In this document: piece after piece, positions 13,833 to 28,088 of the stretch
Position numbering within the stretch: position 1 is the first letter of the stretch
Layout: the number at the start of each line of letters is the position of its first letter
The notes under the pieces: generated by a model
Told to the model about the DNA's origin: nothing
The model's database searches: none
What the model saw: the letters and a program-made list of their open reading frames with translations, nothing else
Assembly (NCBI RefSeq): GCF_963662255.1
Contig: NC_085052.1
Location: forward strand, 28,654,654 to 28,718,653
Direction of reading: 5' to 3'
DNA length: 64,000 nucleotides
Origin: Cinclus cinclus
Taxonomy: Eukaryota; Chordata; Aves; Passeriformes; Cinclidae
Made by a program: the position numbers and the translations under genes

Positions 13833-13862
13833 GAAAAAAAAAAAAAAAGAAAGAAAAAAAAA
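13833..13862 (+). repeat. A-rich simple repeat
   Basis: Fifteen or more consecutive A, then GAAAG, then another A run. No recognisable retrocopy or target duplication flanks it, so it is listed as simple sequence only. Confidence 0.85.
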
Positions 13863-16800
13863 GGCAGTTTTGTTAGACTGCCGCATCCAGGAGGCACAAA
13901 TATCTCACACAACAGCTGGGACCTGGCATGGCAAAACTCCTTGCAAAACCTCAAGCAAATGGGAGAGTATCTCCTGAAAAAGTGTTTTGTACACTGCAGG
14001 CTGCAAAATGAGACAACCACACACTCATAAATTATTTTTTAATAGGCATAGCTTATTAGCAAAATAACAAAATTAACAAATTCTGCTTTTCAAACACAGA
14101 TCAACTTCTGCTATTCTCTTTACCTGCAATTTCTCCCTCTGCCTTGCATAGAAAATAAAGCAAAATGGGCCCCTTTCTTTCTTTCTTGTGTATTCATGCT
14201 AGAATGCAGTGCAGTGCACCTGGTTCTAGTCTTGCATTTTATTTTCTGGTGTTAGGAAATTCAGTGCTTCATATTCATTACTGATAGAATTATACTTGAG
14301 CAGGCTGAAAAAATGTGATATTTCCTTCCCATATCAGTCCATTTGAGAAGAACATCCTGTACCTGAACACGTGCATGTGCAAACCCAAGGGCTTCTGGTG
14401 CCACAAAATGACAGTTATTTCTGCATTTCTGCTGTGGTTAAAGAGGCAGAAATAGAGTCCTCTTGGACACATACCTTGAGAAAACCAGGTGAACTGTTTC
14501 TTCCCAAAATTCTCCGTCATAGCACAGCAAGCTAGAAAAATCATAGCTAGGCACTTCCTTCTGCACCTGAGCTAATTCTTTACTGAAGTATGGCTCAGAG
14601 TTCTCTTCTCAAGAGACCCAGAGAAGTATTCCACAGAATTAAAGCTCCATTTCCTATGCAATATACTAAAGAATAACACTTCCAGACAGTTTTCCAAACA
14701 GAAGGAAGTCACACTTTTTTTCCTTGGATTTATAGCACTTACAGTATTTGCTGTGTGAAGGAATACTGTAAATAGCATTTATAGTACTACACTGAACAAA
14801 ATTACCAGAGTCCACCTGCTCTGAAGTTTTCTTTGCAGGTTTCCCATCTTTCCCTACTTTGGTGCAGTTTGTATACAGGACTGAAATATTTTCATAGAGA
14901 TAAAACAAATAAGTAAATCTCCTCTATCCCTGTGCATTCTCTATAGGGAACAGTTACTGCTGTTTTAGGTGCCACAGTAGGTCCATAAAACTTCTGCAGT
15001 AGCCCAGATATTGTCATTATAGAGGTCAGCTCTGGAAAGCAGATCTGGGAAAGCTTTGCCTTTCACCCCAAATGGAAACACACAGATTTGACTCACAGTC
15101 AGCACACACTGTGGAACTCTGCGGATCAGCCCGTAAGACTGTTTCCAAGAGACTCTTCTATACCACCACAGTGTGAGCTCCTCAGTTCTCACAGGATGCT
15201 TGCAATGGCTACCCAGGCTGTCTGCCCACAAGAATATGGAGGTTGATGGGAAATAAAGGTTTGAGTCTGTCTAGTTATTGCAATATCATGTTTGGTTCTT
15301 GAGGCTCAGAGGCTCTTCTGGATCAGTATGTTTGCCTGTGCCAAAAGGAAGATACCCACACACTTAAATTCCAGCCAATGCAGGCTTGGCTGTGTCAACT
15401 ACAGGAAAAACTTTGTTTAAAAGACAGAATAGAAAAAAATCTTAGGAAAACCCAAGCAGCAAACTACTGTAACTGGAGACAGTGAATCCCTTGCTGAGAT
15501 GCACAAGTAATAGACAGGTGTGTGTCCCTGCTCAGCACCTGCTCACAAAGCCCAAAAGACTTGTGCTGTGTCCTGCCCCTCACACAGGTATTTCTGCAAT
15601 TCCATCTCAGAGACACTGTCCCTTTTCTTTCCTCCCCTACCACACTCTGTGTTTTAGCCAGTCATAGGACTCCCTGACTAATAAGCCTGGGTGCACTCTC
15701 TGCCCTCTCTGTGCTACACTTTGCTATGGAAATCTCAGCATTTGTGTTTTCCTGTGTATTTAGCAATATATCTTAGCTGCTTTAATTGAAATTATCAAGC
15801 ATCATAGCTCAAGTATGGAAAATCTGGAATGCTTAATTTGAAGTCAGCAGTTGCCAAGCCTTCTATCTCAGCTGCTATTTTGGGGCTCTATCTTTAAAAA
15901 AATGTGTGTTTTGGCAAAACCCATCAGAGCATAACAGAAAAAAGCAGGAGCTTTATGGGTTATCTTATTCAAAGAACATTACCTATAGATTATAACCATA
16001 TATCCAATGCCATCCCACTGAGACTGCATAGACTTATGGCACTGCTGGAGAACAGAGAAGGTGCAGATTTCCAACTGCTTCAGTGAGCAAGATCAATGTT
16101 TAAATAAGTGAATTGAACAACTACATTTCCATACTTCTGAATGAATTTTTCATCCATCTGAATAAACCTCAAACTTTATTCAGAATTATTGTGTGTATAT
16201 AAATACACACATATAGATGCTGAAGACCTGGCAGCCAGAGAACATGAGCAATTTAGTGGAAGGCCACAGTGCCAATTTGACAGTTTCACTAATTTTAAAT
16301 ATATTTCAGGATTAAAGAAAAAACACTATGGATAAGTCACCAACAGTTAGAGCTTAAAAAAATTAATGCCATTACTAATACTCAGAAATAAATAATAGAG
16401 CTTCATGAGTGGTTTTGCTGGGGCTTTGACACCTGGGTTTGGTGAGGATGTTTTTGCTCTCAAAGGAATATTCATGTAGCTAACCTATGATGGGGAATAT
16501 GGCTGTATTATCACTGGGAAAGGGGAGAATTCATGCTTTTATAATAGAGCACAAGAAGATTTATCTAAACCATATTCAGCTTTGTGGGAAAAAGCTGAAC
16601 AAAATCATATTGCATAGGTGTGCTTCTTGCAGTATGGATGGAAACAGCAAGCTGGGTGAAATCAGGGCATTTGAGCCACACAGCTCTGAGAACTCCATTC
16701 CTTGGCAGAAACAATACATATTGCCTTTCTCTTTCTCTTCTGATTGCATTACTCTATCTATGTCACAGATATAATATTTTAGTCATTCGGTGACATTAGC

Positions 16801-17069
16801 AGTATGTTTGCTGATATGGATCCCTGTGTTTATGTTGTTAATATAGGACTGAGATTCAGCAGCTTTATATTAAAGACATTTGCACTTCTACTGCTAAATG
16901 CCAGTGGAATTATGTGTCTCTTATCTAAGTACACATCTGACTATTAGGTCAAGAAACAGATTTTTCCTAGAACTTTAACTCATTTACCCATTTAAGTACC
17001 TATTTCTTCTTTTGAAAACCTTGGAAAAAGTCCCTGAATGTTTGTGTGTGTTAGCATCTGTAATGATAA

Positions 17070-17710
17070 TGTAATAGAGGCGGGGGTCATGATGGTTTGT
17101 TCCATCTTGGGGTACAAAAGGCACAGCAGGGGACTACAGTATACTTCAGAATACTCACAGCAGAGCACTTCTCTTTTGTGTTAACAACACAGTTATGCGA
17201 TAGAGGGGAGAGTTAAAGAAAACAAAGTAAAGAGAAAGAGAGAGAAAAAGAGGAGGTGGGAAATAGCTGCCAACAGATGGGACGACATCCTTGTGGTCAT
17301 CGGCCGATAGACGGGTCTTCCTTCCATGGGGAGATCTCAAAGGGGTTTTCCGAAGAGTCACCTTTTTATAGTCTCTTCTCAAAGTGAGTGACATCTGGCC
17401 ATGAGGTAGGGAGATTTATGGACCGTTGTGTGTCCAGAGAAGCAGGTGCCGACATGTCTGGGCTGACACTTATGAGAGCACAGCACAGCACAGTGCACCT
17501 GTGAAGAGTTCCTTGGCAAACATCCACCTCGGCCGGGTCAGAACTCCTGTTCAAAGCTGACCAGCCCAGAAATTCCTGTCTGAAGCAAGTGGGGCTCACC
17601 GGGGTCTTCTTGCAATGGTCATGAGGCAAATGAGGGAAATATCAGACCGTCTCTTTCAGCATCTCCTCAGTGATACACTGAACAGCTCATGGGTAAAAGT
17701 AGTTGCAACA
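17070..17710 (-). mobile_element. Endogenous retrovirus LTR, CpG-retaining, minus strand
   Basis: Read on the minus strand, this has a typical LTR order: a GC-rich U3; a TATA box (ACTATAAAAAGG) near 17365-17376; then a segment with CCGTCTATCGGCCGATG near 17300; a long C/T-rich tract (about 17220-17250); and a terminus ending CTATTACA at 17070. The sense 5' end is less certain; TGTTGCAACTACT ending at 17710 gives a TG start. CpG is kept at many places between 17280 and 17610, unlike the flanks, which suggests a fairly young insertion or weak methylation. No matching 5-6 bp target duplication was found for these borders, so the 5' border could be wrong. The polyadenylation region AACACAAAAGAG lacks a clean AATAAA. 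The 87-codon and 79-codon minus frames inside it are not genes. Confidence 0.62.
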
Positions 17711-18399
17711 CAGGCGCAAAACACCAGGACAGAAATTATATCAGCTGGCTTGTGTTGTTACTACAACCAGGGACAAAATTACCCCTGTGTGCACCATGCA
17801 AAGAGCAGCAGAGACATGCAGCAGGGTAGAAAAGCTTTTCAGAGGTTATGGGAATGGCAGCTCATCCTCAGCTTTCAGCAAGCTTTTGTAGGGATGCTTC
17901 ATGGAAACAGTCTTGAGGGTCTGAGAACAATCAAGTACAGGGTCAGGAAGATTGAGAAGGCTTTGGGATGAGGCAGAGCACCTCTCATTGTGCCAAGAGA
18001 GGGGTGAGCCACTAGCCCTGCCAGGTGGCCTGGGGCGCCAGACAAAAAAGAAAGGGGACAGGGAGAAGAGATTAGGAGGCTCCAGCCCACCTGGAGCCCC
18101 TACAGCTGGACCAGGGTGCAATTTTCATGAGGGATGGTCTGCCCCTGTGATGGTACACGACAAGACAGTAGCTGGGATGCCATGCAGGAAAGGTAATGGT
18201 TAACTGCAGAATGAGTGGGAACATATCTGGGGTTGTTTCACGTTTCATCAGCCAGGATTTGTTCTCGCAGACACAGACCTCCAGCTCCAAAGCCTTTGAA
18301 GACACTTCTCCCCTCAAAGAGCAACAAAATTCCTCCTGTTGTAAACAGAACCTGAATGAACCACATGCAGAGTATTTCCTCTTCCTCTAAGATTGCCTA
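17711..18399. other. Unassigned sequence between two LTR pieces
   Basis: Moderately GC-rich at 17950-18130, with overlapping open frames on both strands (118 codons + at 17615-17971; 91 codons - at 17846-18121). None shows retroviral gag, protease, RT or env motifs. It could be unrecognised ERV-internal or flanking sequence; I cannot tell. Confidence 0.4.
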
Positions 18400-18835
18400 T
18401 ATAGTGGATTGACCATGGCCAGCTGCCAGTCACCCACCCAGCCATCTTCTCCCTCCCTCTCCTAAGCAGGATGGAGAGAAAATAACAAGGAAAAAATTGT
18501 AGGTGGAGATTGAGACAGGAAGACCACTTACCAATCCTTGCCACTGCCAAAACTGAGTCAAGTTGTGGAAAATTAATTCAATTTGGTGCCATTTAGAATA
18601 GACTTGGGCAGTGAGAAACACAAACAAAAATTAACGCCCACCTCCCCCTTCTTCTCTGGTGCAGGGTCACACCTTCATTCCTGACTCGTCTCACAACCAA
18701 ATAGCACAGGGGGTGAAGGAATGCAGGTGACAGTCCCTAACAGCCCCACTCGACCATTCCTTCCTTCCCACATCTTTCCTCACCCCACCATGGACCTGGC
18801 ACCTGGATTGGGTCACCATATCTTGGCTCCATCAT
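18400..18835 (-). mobile_element. Truncated LTR, family A-like, 3' part only
   Basis: Minus-strand piece. Its left edge TATAGTGGATTGACCATGGC, followed by CAGCTGCCAGTCACCCACC, corresponds to the reverse complement of the LTR 3' end seen at 8990-9061 (GGTGCCTGGCATCCAGCCAGGG and so on). Further in it keeps the LTR landmarks GGAAAATTAATTCAATTT and AGTGAGAAACACAAAC, then a CCCACCTCCCCCTTCTTC tract and GCACAGGGGGTGAAGGAATG. The 5' half of the LTR (the GGGTTTGTGTGG end) is missing. It is strongly diverged from both other family members, so it is an old copy or a different subfamily. The right border is approximate. Confidence 0.6.
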
Positions 18836-21467
18836 GATAGCGGGATCATTGGAAGGCACACATTGCTGCATCTGTTCATTCTTCTGCCTACTATTTCACC
18901 AAATGATGCAGTGAGTTACCTTTAAATTAAGACTTCCCTTTTTAATTCAAGTCAAAAATTGCATTATTCTGCATTTATGCTATTACTAGCAATAAATCTG
19001 ATGTGGTTTTTCCTTCCCTTTTAAAAGGCAAAGCAGCTCATGTAAAAATAGCTCCTGCCCTTTAGTTTAGGTTTTATGTGTATGTTTTTCATATTACCGT
19101 TTCAGGCTTTTAGCCTCAGTACTGATTTTCCAGTAATTAAATACAAACTGACATAAAAATTGCTGGTGGCAGGTTCCCCTCAGTTATCTCATTTATATCA
19201 TGGTAAAAATTTTACTTCCACGGAAGTCAGAGGAAATGATGGAGAAGCAGCCTGCAATGCACTGAGGGGCTGCTGACAGACTATGCAGTGCTCTGGCTGT
19301 GCAGGCCATGATGGCTGCTGTCACTCCAGGCTGTTCCACACCCAGATGTCCATTAGTATGGTCATAGGGCAGCCTGGGGTTCCTCACTGACTGAACCCTT
19401 TCCCTGCCTTGTGCTACCCTGCATCCTGCCTCCAAACGGCCAATGCAAAACCCAAACGTTTTTCTTATGTCACCGATGTCTTTTTTTCTGCTTCATGAAC
19501 CCTCAGATCTCTAGAGTCCTGCACCACAGCAAGATTTCATGTCTCCAGGGCTCTGTCCTACAATACCATCACAGATTCCACCCTGCCAGAACTCAGATCA
19601 TTGACAACTTCCATACTCACACCAGATTATCCCTGTGCTGAGCCCCCTGTGCTTTGGACTGCCACAAAAGTTGAGAAGAAAGAGTACTTCATTACCCAAA
19701 GCACAAGCTGTTACAACCCTATTAATTCTCTGAGCTGCATGGCATATTATGCAAACACCATGAAAAACCACAGCTGTCTATGTTAGATAAGTGAACAAAA
19801 AGCACCTTTAGTGATGACAGATGTCCACATTCTATTTTATTCTTTCAGTTTAATGTTGCTAAATACACCTCTTAAAGAGTGACATTAATTTTTGTGGTCC
19901 AAAAGGTGACAATACCCTCCAGGCTGCTACATATCTGCTGAAAATTGGGCCACAGTACATTGCTAGTAGGAATAAATTTATACCAGCACTTCTTTGATTT
20001 TAGCAAGAGTGAAAGCTCCACATAGACTGTTTATCTGTCCTCACATGGAAATAGGGTGTTATCTCAAGGAAGCTGGGCTGGCAGTGAATTAGCTCTTCCT
20101 TCTCCCGAGTGTTGACAAGACATGTGTAAGTGAGAATAAGAAATTCTGGAGATGTGAGCATTAACCACCCAAAACACCTAAAAAGGGCTTGTTTTCCTTC
20201 CAGGTCACATTTACAACTGGTTTGTGTTGCTCCTGTAGCAATTACAACACACAACAGCCCAGCCCCAGGAAAGGAGCAGAGATAGTGCAGAGTTCAGTGA
20301 AAGGAGACTTGGAAAAAATCTAGGCTGTGGTGGAGACATCCCCATGACTTCTACAAAACAGCTCTGGTTGTAATGTTTGTGGCTTTTCCTACCCCATAAA
20401 CACATTACCTGTGTTTTACATTTACATTACATTTCCTATCACATAAATACATTACCTGTCACTTGTGAGATTTTATTTTTTAATTTTCGAAACTCCTTTG
20501 AGATCCTGATATTTGATCAGCACCATTTTGATTGTTGATACTGAGTGATGATACTGGAAATAAAAAAGTCTCTGAGTGTGCACTGGGAAAATTAAGTATG
20601 ATCCTCTGAGTGAGTGTGGTGTGACTAATAACAGTGTCAACAATCTGATGCTCTCCAAAACTAGTCCTGTATACTGAAAACAGCCCTTATGTGTTGATAA
20701 CTTTCAGAAAGGACTGTAATAGAATCCTTTCAACCTGTTTTCCATCTCTGCAGATATTTCATTGCACTTCTAACTTCAATATCACCTTCTTTTAAATAGC
20801 AAGGGCTTGCATGGTAATATCACCAGTCCTCTAGCAGGGACTAAAAACACCTTGCTGGTAACAGAAAGAAAGTTTCAGAGTTGTTCCTCAAACAATTCCT
20901 TCAGAGGAAATTCCTTCTGAGGAGGGAACTCTTTAGGTACATACATATCTTTGATAAAGAAATTCCTTTAGGTCTGAAAACTATTGCATCAGTACCCAGC
21001 AGAGGGGACTTTCTTTGCCCTTATCAAATTAAAGGTGTAAATATTAGTTGAAAGGTGAGAGAGGATGTTCTTTTGTTTTGATCTTTTTAAATCAAAGTGA
21101 ATTGGAGCTCATTAACTTCATGAGTTTGCACATGCTGATTAAAATGGACCCAACTCTAACATATGTGCTAGGCAGCTGGCATTGTTCTAGGAAGAAAAAA
21201 GGAACAACAGAGCAGAGCACTGATATGTACTTCATTTATTTTATATAACTTGTGACTGAATGCCAGTGGCTTAAAGGGCATGACTGTTCCCAAAAAAAAA
21301 CGAGGAACTGCTTTACCCAGCCATGCAGTGTATTGCAAGAGGTGAAGTGCAGGTGAGGGGCTGCACCAGCCCAAACACTGCTCTGATGCCACTTTATGTA
21401 GACTTAACCAGCTCCTAATGGACCGTCTTATGGTTTCTCCTATCAGCTACCACATCAAATGCATGTG

Positions 21468-21489
21468 TATATATATATATATATATATA
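21468..21489. repeat. (TA)11 microsatellite
   Basis: Eleven uninterrupted TA units seen directly. Confidence 0.95.
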
Positions 21490-24400
21490 ATGTTCTATAT
21501 CATATTACTCTGCTTTCACCATTAGCTGTTTGATCTGTAGTCTAAGCACATGCAAACATACCAGCCAGACCAGCACTAGCACTGCAGTTAATGCTCTACA
21601 CCCTACCTAGGCTTTTTATTATGTCCAGTTCCCCCCATACCCCCCCAGACTGCCATTAGCCCTCACAAAAATTGTGACCACTCTGCTCCTCCCCTGGCCA
21701 CTCAGTTGCCCTGATACTTTGGCTGCACATGCATGATGATGCCAGATTTGTCAAGCTTCTCTTGGAATTCCTTCAGAAGGCATCCCTGCAATTACTGATG
21801 AGAGCCATACAACAACTATATTTTGGAACCAGGAGTTTCCATAGGGGGATGAATAAACTTCTTAAATAAACAAGAACAAGGTGCATCCTATTGGCTTCCT
21901 GTACATAGGGTTTTTTCACCCTCCAGCCTGGCTGAGCAGAAGTACTTTTGGTTTTTTATCTTCACTGCTGCAGCACTGTACAGGGATTTGAACACCTTTC
22001 TGCATGAAGCAGAGGAGCAAACAGCTATCAGAGGAGACCAAGCAATTAAGCCAGGGCAGCCATTCATGGGCACCCAATGAGATAAAGTCAAAATTAAGAG
22101 TCCCCAAACTGTGCCAGATCAGTTTGGTACTGGATGTACTTATCTTGGAGCTCTTTTAACCAGCTGTCATAGTAACAGCAGCAACCTTGGTAAATATCAC
22201 CTCCTTGACACAAAACACAGCAGTGGATATGTATTCAGGCTGAGGAATGGTGAACCTTGTCAGCAAAAACAATTTAAACAAGGGTGGAAGAGAAAGCAGC
22301 ACATTCAGGAAGTCAGTGTCATAGTTTCCATCCCTGTAGGACTCAGTGCTCATAGCATACAGTGTACTGCCTGTCATTCAAGGCTAAACACAGCCCCAGG
22401 TGAAGCCCATCAGCTTCTTCTGGGGTGACAGCAGTCCCATGTCTACATACAGAAGCAGCATGGTTAGGGTTCACATCTGGCAACTTCACCCATGGCCAGT
22501 TTATACAAGTGTCTGATCATCCCTGTGGGATCCTAGAACTGCATTACCACCAGTCTATTGCCCAGGTGCATCTTCCCAGTGAAACTGTGCTCTTCAAAGT
22601 ACTCATCACTTACCAGTGAAAATCCCATCTGCAGGCCAGCACTGGCACTGCACTGGCCAGTTTATTGCATGACACAGCTGCATCATTTCACACAGGCTGC
22701 ACACACGTGCTTCAAAGGCAAATGGGAAGTTGGCTGGTAAACCTGGGAGACAAAGAAGGAGCAGCAGAAGGTCATCTGGGCTTAAAGCATATACCACATC
22801 TCTGCTGCTGCTCTGTTCTTTTCTATAAAATCCTTCTTTATTCAAGCAGGTGACCAAGCCTGGGTGGGTGTGTCTCTTCCCCCAGACTAGTGTCCAGAAT
22901 TGGCATAAAATAAGGGGCAGCAATTCACATCTAGATTTTTTTCATGGCCTCCACCAAAGGCACTTGTTTATTATTCTTTGTTACACAAACTGGCCTTCAG
23001 CACACACACAGGAGCTGTGCTCCTGAAGAGCCAGCCTGCTTCTCTGGCCGAGTAAAACCACAACCCTAAGAAAGCAGACAAAGCTTGGGAGGCTCAGGAT
23101 GAGGCTATTCCTATGACATGCCTCCATAACCCCGGAGCAAATTAATTCAGTGTAGGATGGTTAAGAGAAAAGGAGCATGGGGTTTTTCTTTCCCACACAA
23201 GGAGCTCAGAGTTCACTGACAGATCAGGAAAACCAATCCAGCCTCTATCCCAAGTATGTACAAACTCCAGGGCAACCACAAGGATCGGTGCTCAGCCCAA
23301 AAACAAAGGGCTTGAGCCCTTGCTGCTGTAAACATGCTTTTTGGAAAGTTCTTCCCATATACACACCTATTTTTTCCAAATTATTTCTGGTATTTGATAG
23401 CTTGCATATCACCTAGGCTGATGTTTGCCTTCTACAGACACCAGTGTCCTGTGGTTCACTTCCTGCATCATGTCTTCATTAGTATACAGCAAGAGCAGCT
23501 CCAGCAGTGGAAATGTCTGTCATCACAAAAGAAGATATTCTCATTAAAAAATAAAATAAATCTACATTCCCCAACTTTTTCTGGTGTTTTATTCCTTTTC
23601 AGCTGTGCTGGTGAGCCTGAATATTTCTAACAACCAAGCAATTTGAGTAACTCTAGCTTGTTAGTAACTCTAACAAACTCAACAATTAGATAGTAAATAT
23701 GAACAACTCTGTTTAAAAGAACCAGCCCAAATTTCAGCAGTTTTAGTGAATCTTACAGAATCCATAAACACATTTTAAATACAAGCTAGGAGCTAGAAAA
23801 TATCTTGTTCTTTTTTTTCCCTCCCTGTTCCATTTATGTATGCCCTTATCTTTATTTAGTTGATTGATTGTTTTGTAACTTCTTTTTTAGTCTTTTCAGC
23901 TATCCTTTCTTCATCTTCTGTATTGTTCATCTCAAGCAAAGAATAAGGGGATTGTGTTAAATACAATCTGATATACCAGAAATTATAAAAAAATCCATAT
24001 ATCAAAATTTCCTCCCCTCCATTAGCTCTCATACCTTCACCACCCACCTATAATAGCATAACACTAGATACTAAAAGCCTACAGTATGGACTTAAGATGG
24101 AATTTAACCTGAGAGTTTTTATTAATGTGGATGGAATTAAGTAAGGTTTTGTCACATCCTGTTCCACATTACAACAGGAATAATCAGCCATTGCCACAGA
24201 AGCTTTCAAAAAAAAAAAACTCACATGAACAGAAATTGGTAAGATAAAAGAGGCAGTATATAAATAATATTCTTCTTATTAATGTTATGAATTTTTATTT
24301 TCAAGGAATCAAAACAGCATACTTAGTGTGTATTCAGAATTCACAGTCATATTCTGAAATGTTTAATTTACATGCAAATTAGAATAAACCTATGTAAAAG

Positions 24401-27400
24401 GATAATATAATGGCAATGATATTACTGGTGCTGTAAAAGTCTAGCTTTGAAAAACCATAAAGATTTGAGTCAGTGAACATGAATCATGACACAGAAGAGA
24501 AATAAAACATTACAACAAGAAAAATCTGGATCTCCAGAGCAGCAAATTTGAAACTGCTTCATTTTAGAATAAACATAACCAAAAATAAAGATTTTTGGAA
24601 TTATGCTACTTTCTACTCTGAGACAATCATTGAGCTGACAAGGCATGCGTATCACCCTTGTTCTTCCAGGCAAAATGTTGACACATTTCTCTATTTGGAC
24701 TTCTAATCTCTTATGTTAGCCTGATATATTCCAATGATGCACTCTAAAAATGGTTTCATAGAAGTGGCAGATAAGGAAGAAACAGTTTGGCAACACAGGG
24801 CATTGTTATCAAAAGCCTGATGAAAGTGAAAGGAAGAACTCCATAATGCACTTAAACTGCAACAGCTCTGTCTGCTACAAGCCTTGCAAAATAAGTCCCC
24901 AGGGAATGATTTTAAAGCAAGTGTCACCAAAGCACTGGGCTATACAAGAGCTGTACCTCATGAACAGAGGTATAATATTTAGTTTCAATTACCAATATAA
25001 CAAATAAAAATGTTATTTAATTGAAAACTGCATGTCCTGAAACCAAACCAAAATATAAAGTCGCATTTTCTAATGCTTCATGTTAGGTTTAGGCAAGTAG
25101 GAGCTACTGAAAAAGAAAATAAATATTTTCTTACTGCCTGTGTCTGGCTCAAGAGGCCTAAGTAAAACAGCTCTAAAGATATCTTAAGTGCAGTCTATTA
25201 AAAAGAAGCATGTTTTCATGGTCGAGCCCTTCCCATGGAAACAAAGAGCATCTGATGTCATGTTCAAGCCTTTTCATCTGTGACAGGCTAAAGTCTTTTG
25301 ACTAGCCTCTGTTTCACAGAGCAGAAAAATCCTTTCTTTTAGTTCCCTTCTTGCAGTTCTCCTACATGTAGCAATAAAACATTACAGCATCATTACATTG
25401 TCCATGGGTGTGAGTACAACAGCAATATTAGCACAGTGCTGATCTGCAGAGAGCCCACAGTGTTTTTATCACACTGTAAGAATATAATAGGAAATAGTTT
25501 GGGGAGTGCACAAAAATGTCACAGCAATGTCATTAAGTGCCTTTTGCATGCTGACGGGAAAATAATTTGCTGTTTGTGGAGAGATTCTTATTACAAGATG
25601 TTCACATCGGAAAACTAGCTGAGCAATATGATCTCACATGGTCACAGAATTTTCACACCTATGCACCTGAGCACAGGCCTCACTTCTGCCCTCCTTGGTG
25701 GTGTACAGCATTCACTGAAGTGTGAGATGCTGCAAAGCTGATCTCAATCGAGTATCTGCAATTAGATTCTTGTTCCATTATCAACCCAAAAGTCAATTGG
25801 CAACAGACATTTTATCACACACCTGGAAGAGGAAACCTTGCCCTTGAGGTGATAAAGAATATCAAAGAAACTGGATAAAGAAACTGTAAATTAAACTGGC
25901 AGCACAATGGAGTCACAGTTCCTGAGACGGGCTTGTCACACTATTCAAGTAGAGTCTGGGGAGAGAAAGTTTTAAAAATAGTTAAAACTCATCTGCTTAG
26001 GCTTTAGGCAGGGCACTGAGAAGTAAAATGCTTTACCAGAAAGCTCCAAATAGGTTAAAGACACTGCTCCTCTGTGAGATGAGGCTCCCAAATACAGCCA
26101 GTCATATTTTGCTGGTGCCATGCATGGACCTGTTGGATGGGAAGCTGCAGAAACACCTGTGTGCTGGGAAGAGCATGGCCAAGCAGCTGGTCCCTGGTCC
26201 CCAAGTGTCCTCCTGTACCTGCAGGGGATGCTGAGCTGTAGCCCTGTCATTCTTTTTGGCATGAAAAATTTACATGTGTGCAAAGATAAATTCACCTGCA
26301 CAGAGAAGTCGTTATATATAAAGACAAAAGAGATGTGGAAGGAATCCAACCAGCTGGATTCAGACAAGTCACTCTTCCTAAATCTCTGTGATGGCCATAA
26401 AGGACCCTTCATGCCTGCCAGACAGATGTCCCCAGTTTTCTCTGCCATGTGTGCTCTAACACATTTTCTCTCAGTACCCTCAAGTATACCTTAAAACTTA
26501 ATGTTATAAATGTCCTTAACTAGTTTCAATCCTTCAACAATTTCACTTAATTGTGATCCAGGCAAAAAATAGAAGAAAACTCATTTTTCAGTTTTTCCCT
26601 GGATAGAAATCCCATCTGTTATCCTGGCTATTCACTTCATAATCCTTTTTTACCAGCTTACTTTTTTTCTTTATTTTAGTGATATAACCAAACGTTGACC
26701 CTGTGCTCCAAACAAATCTAAAAACCACTTCATATGTATTAATATAATTCCTTGGAGAGGGCAGTTTTCCCTGCTTGACCCAAACCAGAATCTTTAAACA
26801 CATTTGACCCTCAGACCAAGGAGTTAAATGTCACCTAGTTTGATTGCCTTGACAATGACAGGATTTGACTTTTATGATTTTCAGGTAACCCCATGCCTGC
26901 AAATATTAATTGCAGGCTCATTCTTATGTTCATTCAGAACACTAACTTCAAAAGCAGGGGAGAGCTTCAAGTATTTTACTTTCCAGTTTGTTTGCAGAAC
27001 ATAGGCTTCCATGTGAAAAGCTAGTTATGTTATTGACATCAATAACTGCAATGTCAGGGTTGAACTTCCCTTCTGTTCCTTTCCCCATACACAATAAGTT
27101 ATCATTATAGACTTTCTCCCCTCTTCCTCAAACAATACACAGCAATGGAATAACAAGCTCCTCTACAATCCTCTTCACAGGACAGAAAATGAATACTTCT
27201 AAAATAATTAAGGGCTCTACTGTAAGCTCCATCTTGAGGCCAGCATGATCATGGCATTTCATCTTATCTGAAAGATGAAGTATTTTGATTGAAATTAACT
27301 GTTCCCATTAAAAACATTCATAATGTAGAATGGTGAAATTGCAGCACACATTTCAGAGGGTGGTAACACACAAACTCAGTTATACAGGGACGCTGGTGCT

Positions 27401-28059
27401 TCCTGGGAATAAACAATCATTTATCCTCTCAATTTCTCCTCATTCCTCAGGAAAATGGGGATTTTTTTCACTAAAATGTTCCCATACAGGTTCTCTTTGT
27501 ATGAGTATCAGTTCTTCTTGTCATCATTTCCTTTCCTTAATAATTTCATAGCTCACCGGTCTGACCCTCTCTTACTCTTTCCATTATTTTTTTTTTCAAT
27601 TTGAAGAGAATACTCCACCACTAGTGATTTATTAGGATTTTATCTACAGCTAATTGTAACTGATTTCAATAACGTGTTTCAAGTTCACACAAACTATACA
27701 TCAGCATACACATTCTTTTACACCCCTTGCCTCAGATTCACACACTACATTAACTCATTAATGATTACTACAAAAGGTGGATAATAATACGATAAATCAT
27801 TTCAACTGCTGTAAAATTTGCACATGCAGCTCTTAACTTTGTTCTGCCTGATATGATGCAGGGGTATATACCTCACAAAAACAGGTCACTGTGCTAATTC
27901 ATCTATTGTGCTCTACTATAGAACAAGACAATAAATAACCTAATCAGGCAAAATCCTGTGCTCACTTTGAGATAGTGAATATTTCATAACTTAGCCAGTT
28001 AGACTGGTTATGCCTCCAAGGAGGCAAGGAAAGGGAATAATATAATCTGTGTGCATGTT

Positions 28060-28088
28060 CTACATACACATGAAGAGCATGTATGTAG
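28060..28088. repeat. Small perfect inverted repeat
   Basis: Arms of 9 bp (CTACATACA and TGTATGTAG) around an 11-nt loop could fold into a hairpin. Arms this short arise often by chance in AT-rich DNA, so no function is claimed. Confidence 0.7.

Larger units (their letters stand above)
10886..17069. other. Unique sequence, no gene recognised
   Basis: No transposon or exon recognised. It holds a 222-codon minus-strand open frame (11354-12022), an ATTTGCAT plus TTAATTAA motif pair at 11591-11608, a polypyrimidine stretch at 12719-12748, an A-rich run at 13833-13862 and a short (TTTC)n run at 14173-14187. A small perfect hairpin of GTGTGTAT and ATACACAC arms lies at 16191-16210. Confidence 0.5.

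Noticed and set aside
13833..13862. Poly(A) tail of a retrocopy
   Set aside because: No recognisable retrocopied sequence upstream and no flanking duplication.
16191..16210. Regulatory hairpin (GTGTGTAT/ATACACAC)
   Set aside because: An 8-bp stem of simple-repeat character is expected by chance.
25972..26448. 158-codon minus frame as a gene
   Set aside because: No motif, overlaps a 124-codon frame on the other strand, no exon signals.
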